A stretch of 64,000 nucleotides of DNA, taken from assembly GCA_023053575.1 (NCBI GenBank), contig JAKZAP010000018.1, positions 8,308,001-8,372,000 of the forward strand, read 5' to 3'. Source of the stretch: Branchinecta lynchi (Eukaryota; Arthropoda; Branchiopoda; Anostraca; Branchinectidae). The notes beneath the pieces are model-generated. The model ran no database searches. It was given only the letters and a program-made list of their open reading frames with translations, and had not been told where the DNA came from. A program made the position numbers and the translations under genes. Of this stretch, positions 54,483-64,000 are shown piece by piece. Each line of letters opens with the position of its first letter. Position 1 is the stretch's first letter.

Positions 54483-55163
54483 GTACTAAGGGCCGAGATA
54501 GGAAAGTCTAGTTACCCCTCACTTATTCACTTAAAGAGGATTGCCCGATGAAAATATGTAACTTGGTTGCTCCGTTATTCACAATCAGTTTTCAAACAGT
54601 GGAAATTCCCTGCCGGATTTGTGCTACCTCTGTGCGCTTGAAGTGCTCACGCAGTGAGGTACCGTCCACAAGCTAATCACTGGCCACTGAAAAGCCGCAT
54701 TTGTATTGAGATTCATATTTTCCGCGACATAGTAGAATTTAGCATTGTGAGGATGGCCGTAGACATTTCGACGCATATTAAAGCGAATAGTGAAAAATAA
54801 AAGATCCCTTGGCACAATCGAAATAATGCAGTGTATTCAGTTAACGCCTTCACGCCAGAACTGGAGCAAGATGCAACTTCTTCTCAAATCGGATTGTGAA
54901 CCTCTGGAACAACCTCAAGGAGGACACTGTTGCTGCTGAGTCAACAGATGCTTTCAAACGACATCTGGATGGTGAGTGGCGAGATGCACCGTGGAAATTC
55001 GACTGGGAAGCACCGGAATCTTCCACCAGAACGTAACCATCAACAACAGTCATCACAAGGAGTGATTCAACAGGATCGAAAATCCTTATTTCACTCCAAG
55101 CTGTGATTTAAGGTAATTTAAGGTAATTAAATGATACAAAAAAGTTGGCTTTATAGTTAAACT
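54483..55163 (+). mobile_element. TTAA-flanked AGTTTAAC element, interrupted
   Basis: TTAA at 54479-54482 and 55164-55167 flank a copy with GGGCCGAGATAGGAAAGTCT, CAAACAGTGGAAATTCC and a right end AGTTGGCTTTATAGTTAAAC. A LINE tail is inserted at about 54846-55125. Confidence 0.75.
54857..55036 (+). pseudogene. C-terminal fragment of a LINE ORF2
   Basis: Fifty-nine codons and a stop: RTGARCNFFSNRIVNLWNNL, then KEDTVAAESTDAFKRHLD. This is the common end of CR1/jockey-like reverse transcriptase proteins (F-F-x-x-R-x-V-x-x-W-N-x-L-P, then S-x-x-x-F-K-x-x-L-D). Downstream the insert ends in repeated ATTTAAGGTA units, a short-repeat 3' tail rather than poly-A. The fragment is the 3' tip of a heavily 5'-truncated insertion. 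It differs from the LINE at 19528-22362, whose end has a zinc motif. Confidence 0.8.
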
Positions 55164-55189
55164 TTAATATCGTCTGTGCTTTATCTTAA

Positions 55190-55584
55190 AGTTTAACTGA
55201 AAAGACAACTTATTTTAGTATTATCTAACTGAATACATTGAATTATTTGCATTATTTGGATTATGTTAATTGTTTTTTTTTTCACTATTGGCTGTAGTGA
55301 CGTCCGGAATAGGTGGTCCTCACAATGCAAAATTCTACTATGACGAGGAAAATTCGAATCTCCATAACACTTATTTTTCGCATATTTTGTTCGTCAAGCA
55401 TACAACACAGGTACAAGCACAGAGAAGTACCACAAATCCGACAAGAAAATTCCACAACATGAAAATTGATTATTCGTGAATAGTGGAGCAACGGTAACAC
55501 ATTTTCATCGGGTCTTCAAGCCTCTTTAAGTAAATAAATGAAGGGTAAAAAGATTGTCCTGTCTCAGCCCTTTTCACTTAAACT
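55190..55584 (-). mobile_element. TTAA-flanked AGTTTAAC element, inverted neighbour copy
   Basis: TTAA at 55186-55189 and 55585-55588. The ends AGTTTAACTGAAAAG and CTTTTCACTTAAACT are inverted repeats. It lies head to head with the copy ending at 55163, only 22 bases of other sequence apart. Confidence 0.8.
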
Positions 55585-55588
55585 TTAA

Positions 55589-56694
55589 ACACATCGCTGT
55601 AGTTTCAATCCGACCGTCTTCATCACCTCTTTTGGTTCGCAAATTGACGACCACTATTCACTTACCACCAATCTCTGTTAAGTTACTAGCACTGTCGTCC
55701 CTGGAAAATCCTTGGGCGTTATGATCATAAATCCCGGCTTTGTGAAAGACTATTTTGCTGATAAACAGAGCCAAATCTCCTTTAGTTTGACGGCGAAGTC
55801 AATTGAACGACGCCCTGTATTGTGGCATTAGGGCCGACATTTCATTCCTATTGTGGGACTGATGGGGAGTGATATCAGCGGAGTCCGGAAATTAAGTCGA
55901 TTTTCTATACGAGGTTTTAGAATGGTCGGTTTGCATGTGATTAAATCAAAAGCGGCTTTTGTGAGGCCTTTATGGCGTTGAATTGACGAGGTGGATGGAA
56001 AGCGGTAGAAGCACAGGAACGGCCAGTGTTGTCAGTTATTGCCTCAAAACCTGGGACATTTGGCCGCAAAAACCTGTGTGGGCCGATGAAATCATATTTC
56101 AGAATTTCTGTTTCTAAACGACGTTTTCTTTAGTTTTTAATTCGCTTGAGTGAAAATCTGTGAACAAAGCAAGCAACCTTCATCATTGGATCAATATAAA
56201 AATCAGTTGGTTAATTAAATTTCTACTTTGTTTTTGTGAAAAGAGCTAATGTTTGTAAAACAAACAAGTTTTTTTTTCCCAAAAGTGTTGCCTGGAAATT
56301 GACCAAAAAGCTTTGCTATTTTTGCTAAGTGTGAGCTATGTGACAAGTTTGTGTCGCAGCTTTGAACCTGAAGAGAAGTAAAAAATGTGACAAGTCGCGG
56401 AATTCTGCGACCAGTGTCAACACTGGGGACGACTATGGAAGAGTCAATGGAATCATTGGATCCAGCAGCGTCCCGGTACAGCGTAGAGTTATGGCGAGAA
56501 ATTGAAGAAAAGTCAGTGACGCACTTGGTCCTGTTCAAAGCGTGGTGTTATTGTGCTGCTTATAGTCAGTTTGCTTGTGTTATTCGTCGTTGTCGATTTG
56601 ACGACTGAAGAAGTTCACGATTGGATGGGTCTGCTTCTTTTTGACTCGCCGGAGATGGATCACTTTGACGAAAAACATTGTCGATTCACCATTT
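55589..56694. other. Intergenic; no confident gene
   Basis: The stretch holds two overlapping frames near 56390-56765. One begins MEESMESLDPAASRYSVELW. The other, one base out of register, reads KRGVIVLLIVSLLVLFVVVD and looks like a membrane segment. They are discussed as a weak finding. No splice donor or homology supports a gene. Confidence 0.3.
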
Positions 56695-57920
56695 GTTTTT
56701 TATGGCACTTGCCACCGATCTCAGTTTCTGTCCGTTCGTCTGTCGGTCGGTCCAGGTTTTGCTAGTACGGGCACTTCCCATAAGCTAGGACGATGAAACT
56801 ATCAGGGGCCTGAAATGATTAACTTAGAAACAGTCATTTCCCCAATCTGACCGTCGTGGAGGGAGGGGAATCCGGAATCTTGAGGTGGGTATAACTTTTG
56901 AACGGGTCATCGGATCTTAGTGAAACTTGATATTTGGAAAGACCTTGTGTCTCACCCACCGGTGACTTTGGGGGGAGTTGAGGAGGCGGAAATCTTGTGA
57001 AACGATTAGAGTGGAGCGATCGGAATAAAACTTGGTGGCAAGAACAAGCACAAGTCTTAGGTACTTCATTGACATAACCAGACCGGATTCGGATACTCTT
57101 GGGGGTGGGGGGGGGGTGGGGGTGAGTACTGATGATCCAGCGAGTTCGGTACTGCCCGATGTACTAGGAGGATGAAACTCGGCAGGACTATGAGGGATCC
57201 GAATAGAGCGACTCGAGAATAGTCGTTTGCACGATGCAAACATCGTGGGAGGAGTGGAGGGATGGGGAATCTGGAACCCAGTAACATTTGTAACTTTGAA
57301 CGGGCGATCGGATTTGAATGAAACTTGGCAAGTGGAATCTGTTGCCTCAGATGTTCCATGTCAAGTCCGGACCGGATCCGATACTCGGGGGGGGGGGGGG
57401 GGGGGGAGTTTGAAGGGGGCAATGGAATTTTTGTGAAACGCTTAGCGTCGAGGGATCCGCATGGAAGTTCGTGGGAAGAAAAAGCTTAAGCATTAGATAC
57501 CTTCTTGACAGAATCAGATCATATCGGGGCTAGTTGGAGGGAGTTGGTTGAGGTTTCCCAGAATTCCGGTAATCAAGAATTAGCATATTTCCAGATGTAC
57601 TAAGGGTGATAAAACTTGGTAATTAGGACCCAAAACAATGCCATAGGAAGACTTCAGACATTTGGTCACAGTGGGGGGAGTTGGAGGGGGAGTCTCGGAA
57701 ATGCTGTGGCTGACAGGGGCTAAACAAGTGCAGTAATTTGAATGAAACTTGGAAAGTAGAGACATCGCAGATGACATATTTTAGGGTCCGGACCGGATCC
57801 GAGCAAGGTGGGGAGGGGAATCGGAATTTCCGAAAAATATTTCAGATTTACTTTCTCGTTTCTCACATCACCTGCTCATAACAAGTGTCATATAAGCTCT
57901 TGGCTCTTGTTGTATTTATT
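56695..57920 (+). mobile_element. Large G-tract element, shorter copy
   Basis: TTTATGGCACTTGCC at the left, then TTTCTGTCCGT.CGTC.GTCGG and GGTTTTGCTAGT.CGGGCACTTCC shared with 15310-15375. The right end is AACAAGTGTCATATAAGCTC. Degenerate units with GATCGGAT.TGAATGAAACTT and a run of about 20 G near 57388 lie within. Confidence 0.65.
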
Positions 57921-58186
57921 TATTTTTGAGCCGCGTAGCATCTTTTCTCATTTGCACTAATATTTTTACTTTTTGGGCTACGACTCTCGGTGACGTTAAT
58001 ATTTTTAACCGATTACTATTTAGCGTCACCTATTCTTTCCAATAAACTCAAATATTCCTTATCTTGTCGCCACCCGAAACAAAAATCGAACAGGCTGCAC
58101 CGACAAACACTGCCGATATCCCAAGATTCCCGACAAGAAGTTTCCTGATTTATCGACATACAAACAAGTTTTGAGCGGTTTTGAGT

Positions 58187-59375
58187 CTGAAGAGCAGGGA
58201 CGTCCCGAGCCTTACTTCATTGGGGAGGCGAACCTGGTAAAATTGACCGAATCGGTAGGTCTACCTGATTTTGACCGAATTTTTCTTTCTTCTAAAAACA
58301 GAGCCAGCTGTTTTCAAGAAGCTGCAATAGGTGCAAAATATGTACAAAATCAAGTCTAAAGAGCAAATTTGACGCGTTTTCATGCTCTTCCTCTTCTGTT
58401 TTTTTTTTTCTTCAGGGATACGCGGTCACTAGCCTTTCACCTTTAGGGGATGTCCAGTTTTGCCGACGGACTCGAAAATCTACCGACAAAAAATTCCGCT
58501 GTCACCTAGCGACAACGTCCTAACGGCTGTTAATAGGACAAATTAAAGCGCCAGAGTCGAAAAATTTTGAATCAGCCTTTTTTCTTGCAACATTTAACGA
58601 CCCCAAGACTAGCTATTAAACCACAGGGCTGTCTGGCAAAAAAGGGTCATCCAGGGTAAAGTAGATACCAAGTACATTTATTCTGAATTTACAGCAAAAA
58701 AGTAGACTAGTTTTCACGCCATGACACTTGCTTATTCCTGAAGTACTGCAATCCTTAGAAGTAAAGGCTTGGCAAAATTTATGTATGGCAACCAGCTGTA
58801 ACTACTGTTAAATGGTAGAGAACAAGAGCTAAATAAATGCCAATTAATTACCGCGTTCAGTAACTGGGTTGAACCAAATAATGAATCCGTACTCGTCCGT
58901 ACTACCGAAAAACTAAAAAAAAAAAAAATAAGGAACAGATCGGGAGCGGTAAAATAACCGAATTTCATCAGTGGAATAAAACTATTATTAGGGCCACCTA
59001 AAACAACCTAATTTCTCAAGTCTGGTAGTATATAATTATTACGAAGTTACCGAATTCGGTCACGAATCAGAACCAAATGAATATGATTAATGACCGAATT
59101 ATGAAACGAACTGACCAAATGCGATAGAAGAGATACAGAGGTGAGAAAAGTCCGGTGAATAACCGAATTTGGTAAAGAATAAACAATTCAAATCACCGAG
59201 TTTACGAACAGAAACAAAACCGTCGGCGAAAATTTGACAGAACGCCCAAAACGTTGGGGGCACTGCCCCCCCCCTCCCCCCTCGGGACGCCCCTGCTGGA
59301 GAGGACCCTTGCCGTGAAGGGCCGAAATTTACGGCCCGAAATTTAAGGGACTAACGTATCTATAAGTTTTATAAA
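58187..59375 (+). repeat. Hammerhead-like core split by a hAT-like insertion
   Basis: Left part GAGTCTGAAGAG ends at 58194. The right part resumes after the insert with GGACCCTTGCCGTGAAGGGC, then CGAAATTTACGG. Removing the insert and one duplicated 8-mer gives CUGAAGA, stem and GAAA in the family order. More family sequence follows at 59489-59580 (TTCAGCCGACGTATCCATTT, CGCAGTCAGCTTGGGCT). Confidence 0.7.
58195..59295. mobile_element. hAT-like non-autonomous element
   Basis: The ends CAGGGACGTCCCGAG and CTCGGGACGCCCCTG are 15-bp inverted repeats with one difference. The target duplications are CTGAAGAG (58187-58194) and CTGGAGAG (59296-59303), 8 bp with one difference. The 1101-bp inside has repeated ACCGAATT phrases, related to the larger element at 61608-63196, and no transposase frame. 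Confidence 0.9.
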
Positions 59376-59571
59376 GTTTATGTAGTGTTTCGTTTTCTTT
59401 GTGTGTAATTATTTTTTCTTTCTTTCTATTACTCCGCTCTTTGATTTGTTGTATAGCGGGCCTCAGTAAAATATTATTATTATTATTAGCTTCAATAAAA
59501 TTCAGCCGACGTATCCATTTTGCACTATCAAATATGATTCGCAGTCAGCTTGGGCTCAAGGAACATTTATA

Positions 59572-60008
59572 CATATCCAGTCAAGCCCAGAGGCCTAGTA
59601 ACCAAGGTAGACCATTACGACAATACCGTTGACAGATCGTTTACACAAGTGAACAGAATGTGAATGTAAGGTAAAACACTGCTGGGTCCTCAACTAAATA
59701 GATAACTGATTCTTACCGTATAGTCTAATATAATAGAGGTCCTGTTCGGACCGAAGGTGAGATGGAACTCTCGTTGGCTACGGACTCATTCCGTAGCTAG
59801 AACACTTTGAATGAAATGTATTATTAGGCCGACCTTGGATTAGCACAGCAGCTAACTGGAGATGGGGGATAAAGACCGAGTAACCTATGTCACGATGCCG
59901 GGAAATTAACGATGGTGATGACAGGCGAAGAAAAGTAGGTGATCAGGGAGGAAATAAACTGGGAGTAGTATTGCAGAGAAAAGTGCTATGGGATGTCTCC
60001 ATAACACA
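59572..60008 (+). repeat. Dispersed repeat, second copy of 5063-5518
   Basis: CCAGTCAAGCCCAGAGGCCTA through GAAAAGTGCTATGGGATGTC in the same order as the first copy, with many small differences. Confidence 0.7.
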
Positions 60009-60685
60009 TAAAATAAACGAAATTTTAGAGCCAAATTCACGCAGATAAAAACGCAGCCTGTGTAATCCAGTTTATTAGAGTGACCACAAAACCAAATGTT
60101 TTGGGTCTCCATTTCTTCTTCTTTGTATTATTATAACGATTAGATAGATCGGCTATCGATAAATATTGTGTTACAACAAAAAGCCCTTGGGTCATGTGCA
60201 AAGGCAAACGTAAAAACAAAAACACAAAAATATCATAATTTTCACAGATGACTTCGCCAATATCTTAAATTCGAAAAGCCAGTACCTTATTTTTTACCTC
60301 CACGCCTGCCTCCACCAATTGCCTCTCCCGGATTTCACAAATACTTCTACTTCAGCCCCGACGACCTCTCACATTCAAATACATCAGGTAAGGGGTGTTA
60401 TTAGGCGCCCCCTACCCCCAGGCGTTAACACTTGTTGAGCATTTCCATCTCCCACCTTCTGCTTATTTCATACTTAGAATTAAGCCTAGGGCATTGAAAG
60501 GTGATAACAGATTTCGCCTCTTCGATTCCTAATTTGTGCTGTTTAACTGAGCGTTACTGAGTGTTGATTGCTTTGATCGCCCAGTCGGAATGAATTGTTC
60601 CATTTTCTGAACAGATGAACGCAAAGTTCTTGTTGATCGGGTCTAGATGTTCTCTGGTGAACTATGAACTAACAGGCAAGTTAAC
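60009..60685. other. Intergenic, no feature recognised
   Basis: No frame, RNA gene or element ends seen. Confidence 0.35.
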
Positions 60686-61607
60686 AAGAGCTACAAATTC
60701 ATATGGCACTTGCTAGGCTGGGTGAAAGGATGAAAGTAGGAATTTGCCAATTCAAGGTTTCTTGTGATCATTGATAAACAAACCCCTTGAGATAACAATG
60801 ATCATGTGTCCTTGCAAATCACGAGAATGTATTGTTTGGTAAAACAAAACAAAAAAAATTGTTTTTGCACTTGTCTGTGATTATGCTGTGAAATTCATCT
60901 GTAACCAAACCGTTGAACCGAAATTATGATCGAGGTCATGAAAATCTAATTTTTGATCAAAAGTATTGTTTGTACTTTAAGGGATTCACTTGTAAGCAAA
61001 ATCTTTGAGCCAAAAATGATCGTGAGCCCTTTGGGATCATGAATATGTATCGTTTTATTTTTTTACTTTTCGGTTAAGATACGCACTTTAAGGGTGCTAG
61101 AGATTCATTTCTAAGCAGAAGCCTGACGGTAAAATGATCGTGGGCCCTCGGAGATCATGAAATGTATCATTTGGTAAAAAAAAAAAAATTGTTCTCTTTG
61201 CTGTTAAGATGCGAACTTTAAGGGAGCTAGAAATTAATTTCTGTTCAAAATTCTTGAGGCAAAAATTATCGTGGGCTCGCCGGGATCCTGAAAATGCATA
61301 TCTAGTTCAAAAGTATTTTTAGGCTTTGCAGTTCAGATGAGTAGCCTACTTTAAGGGATGGTATATGTGAAGTGACAATTTCTAAGCCAAGTCTCTAATG
61401 TCCAAGCCAATTTTCATCGTCCTAGCACATCTCGAAGTACCTTAACTCGCTATCACCGGAATTCTGGACCCCCTCGAACTTCCCCCACAGTGCCCGAATC
61501 CGGTCCGGTTCTTGTCACTGATGTATCTAGGGCTTGTGCCTGTTCATCCCACCAAGTTTCATTCCGATCGCTCTACTCAAAGTCTGTCACAAGATTCCCC
61601 CCCCCCC

Positions 61608-63196
61608 CAGGGGCGTCGCAAGGGGGGGGGGGTGCAGCACCCCCCCATCTTTTTGAGATTCGGTAAGATTTTGGGCCGGAGGAGGACCAAAATTTTACTA
61701 AAATTGTTCGGTATTTTTTCGATAGCAGAACTGTTCGTTATATTTACGGGGATTCGGTAGTTATACAGAATCCTAAATAGGCTATCTGTACAAATCTCTT
61801 CGGTATAATGATCGGAATTCGGTATAATTGCCAGTATTCGGTAGTTATTATTCGTATTGTAGTATTATTCGGTATTTTTTCGGCAGAACTGTTCGTTATA
61901 TTTATGGGGATTCGGTCGTTATACAGAATCCTAAATAGGCTATCTGTATAAATCTCTTCGGTATAATGATCGGGATTCGGTATAATTGCCAGTATCCGGT
62001 AGTTATCACGAATTTGGTGAGAGAATTTAATGAAATTATTTGGTAATTTTTCGATGCCGGAACTATTCGGTATATTTATGGAGATTCCGTAGTTGCACAG
62101 AATCCCAAATAAGCTATTGGTTCGAAATTATTCGGTATCACGATTGGGATTCGGTAATTTATTCAGTATAATTTCCAGGATTAGGAAATTAACCACGAAT
62201 CCTGACTTTGTTCCAATTTCGACGAAAGTATACTGAATGTGAATATTGCTCGGTAGTCTTTCGATATCAAAACAATTCGGTATAATAACCGGGATACGGT
62301 AGTTATACAGATTCCCGAACATGCTCTCGGTCTAAATTTATTCGGTATAATAACTGGGATTCGGTGACTTGTTCGTTATGATTGCCAAGATTGGGAAGTT
62401 AACATGAACCTCGAAACTCAGATGAGGTCGAGTGAAGCACTGGTCGCAGACAAAAGGGATGATCTGTGATATCATCGATAGTCCTTACTTTTATTTTGGA
62501 TCTCAAAAAGATTATTTAATCATAAATATTTCGAAAATTCCTCCTGCAGCCCTTTTCGTAATATTCTCTATTTTGTGGAAGGGCGCTTGATTTGACGAGG
62601 GTTTTAAGCCAGTTCTAGGATTGAGATTTCGAAACATTAAAAGGCTAGAATAAGGATAGAAATTAAATTTGGCAGTAAAAAGCAAGAGAAAAATTTGCCT
62701 GCGGTGCTCACTTTATGTGATTATAGGTAATATATTGACTAGACTACAGCTGCTGCTGCTGCCGGAACGTCGCTCCATCCGATTTCTGTAACTTCTTAGA
62801 GTCTCGGTATTTAATCAACGGTAAATGATAGAATTTGTAAGAGAAGCAGTTAAACATTAGCCTTCAAAAAAATAATGCATTTCGAAAATTTTCGCCTTCG
62901 GCGCTCGATGTGATTTTGTCACGAGTCACTAGAAAATCACATCGATAGTAGCTGTTACTGCAATCATATCCGGCAATATGTTGTCCATGTGCGCTTCGCC
63001 AAAACGCCGACTAATAGTTGGCTTATCGTCGTTCATGCTGCCTTTTATTGTTACTCTTCCTACGTAATCGTTTCTGTCGCATAATTTAAAGCTCGAATTC
63101 CTAGTTCTAGGATTCGGTAAAATTTTTGAAAGATTCGGTAAAATTTTGGCTCTGCACCTCCCCCCCCCCACCGAAAATGCAATTGCGACGCCCCTG
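61608..63196. mobile_element. hAT-like non-autonomous element nested in a C run
   Basis: Perfect 14-bp inverted repeats CAGGGGCGTCGCAA and TTGCGACGCCCCTG. Both flanks are C runs, so an 8-bp duplication of CCCCCCCC is hidden in them. The interior of 1.59 kb repeats ATTCGGTATAAT, CGGTAGTTAT and ATACAGAATCC.AAAT phrases and has no transposase. The unbroken target is preserved at about 50476-50505. Confidence 0.88.
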
Positions 63197-63249
63197 CCCC
63201 CCCCCCCCCACACACACACACACATTCATCGGATCCGGTCTGGACTTAA

Positions 63250-63671
63250 AGGACCTGCCTTACCTATAATACAAATGCAACCTACTTCCAATTTCGTCCG
63301 CTACATTCTAACCCCTCTAACAAAACCCCGCTGATTTTCTCACTTGCCGTGTTTTGCGACCTTCGATGTGTATCAGGCTGTGACGGTGTCTGCGAGAAGT
63401 TTTTCCTTCAGAAAAACCGGTTATGTAAATTGTTGCCAGTGAATTTATGTCTTCTCATGGGCGGTTACCTATCATGATGGGTTATTATGTAATTTAGCAA
63501 TAAAATAATCTAATCGAATCTGTTTCCCTGTTTTCGCTACAAGTCGACGGGTCTCGGAAAATGCTTAAAAGAGCAAAAACCGTGTGTTATTTGTTGAAAG
63601 CACAGCATAGTTTTAAGTATTCAAATATTTTAAATACTGTAAGTTGAAGAGTAAATAGTGCGAGGGGTCCT
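63250..63671 (+). mobile_element. TTAA-flanked element (AGGACC ends), nested copy
   Basis: AGGACCTGCCTTACCTATAA and GCGAGGGGTCCT are bounded by TTAA at 63246-63249 and 63672-63675. The host phrase is continuous across it (GGTCTGGAC-TTAA-ATGGGACA; compare GGACTCTAAATGGGA at about 51406). It is 422 bp, shorter than the copy at 38812. Confidence 0.85.
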
Positions 63672-64000
63672 TTAAATGGGACATTTCAGACACGAAGTCT
63701 TTCGAAATATCAAGTTTCATTAAGATCCGATCACCCGTCGAAACTTATACATTTCTCAAGTTTTTTGGTTCCCCATCCCTCCACTCCCCCACACGATTTC
63801 CGAATCGTTGAGCTTACTATTTCTAAGCCAATCTTCTCAAGTCGGTCCGGACTTGCTAGTACATCCAAGACACGAGGTCTTTCCAAATGTCAAGTCTCAT
63901 TCAGATCCATGCCTGATTCCGGATTCCCCCTCTCTCCACTCCCCCCATGGCGGTCGGATCGGGGAAATGACTATTTCCAAGTTAGTTTGGTCGGGTCCCT

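Larger units (their letters stand above)
60686..64000 (-). mobile_element. Large G/C-tract element with two nested insertions, runs off the window
   Basis: It opens ACAAGAGCTACAAATTCATA, then TGGCACTTGC, as at 49568, and continues with AAGCAAAA, GATCATGAA and ATGTATCGTTT phrases. C-run units follow with TCCGGTCCGGTTCTTG. It is broken at 61608-63196 by a hAT-like element and at 63250-63671 by a TTAA element, then resumes ATGGGACATTTCAGACACGA to the window end. Confidence 0.65.

Noticed and set aside
56387..56608. Annotating the 73-codon frame as a gene
   Set aside because: Only the weak membrane-segment argument in a shifted frame supports it, so it is reported as a finding and not as a coding feature.

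Overview
The window reads as a stretch of a non-vertebrate animal genome. It holds one host gene split into small exons by long GT-AG introns. The rest is filled with LINE remnants, many short inverted-repeat elements (MITEs), foldback elements and minisatellites. I cannot name the species; no bacterial or viral gene organisation is visible.

The host gene is the 3' part of PEX1 (peroxin-1, a double AAA+ ATPase), on the + strand from 338 to about 48.7 kb. Nine exons (338-497, 2490-2649, 3160-3325, 8365-8549, 12923-13057, 29408-29532, 32051-32240, 36673-36832, 41058-41148) all have GT-AG borders, and their phases join into one frame of about 457 codons. They cover the second half of the first AAA module (D1), the linker, the whole second AAA module (D2: Walker A, Walker B, second region of homology with its arginines, small domain) and part of the C-terminal tail. 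A tenth, terminal exon near 48487 is followed by AATAAA signals, but its reading frame is unresolved. The N-terminal half of the gene lies upstream of the window. PEX1 works with PEX6 to pull ubiquitinated PEX5 out of the peroxisomal membrane.

Introns occupy most of 498-48486. Intron 5 (16.35 kb) separates the D2 Walker A exon from the Walker B exon and carries an antisense, 5'-truncated LINE with an open reverse transcriptase frame of 944 codons. Intron 8 begins with two decayed tandem copies of the 3' part of exon 8, at an exact 174-bp spacing. Several mobile elements have readable target-site duplications: hAT-like (8 bp), TTAA-type, and TTA-type. Paralogous copies in the window preserve the empty sites for three insertions.

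From 48.7 kb to the end I see no convincing host protein gene. There is one tRNA-Thr(TGT)-like sequence (51605-51674), two large G/C-tract elements, nested hAT-like and TTAA elements, a LINE 3' fragment and tandem duplications.

The most unusual signal is a family of foldback elements whose arms carry a conserved CUGANGA / stem / GAAA core. In the best copy (51042-51117) this can be folded as a type-I hammerhead ribozyme. That copy sits in an inverted-repeat element flanked by a 12-bp target duplication, which points to a small non-autonomous retroelement of Penelope/retrozyme type.
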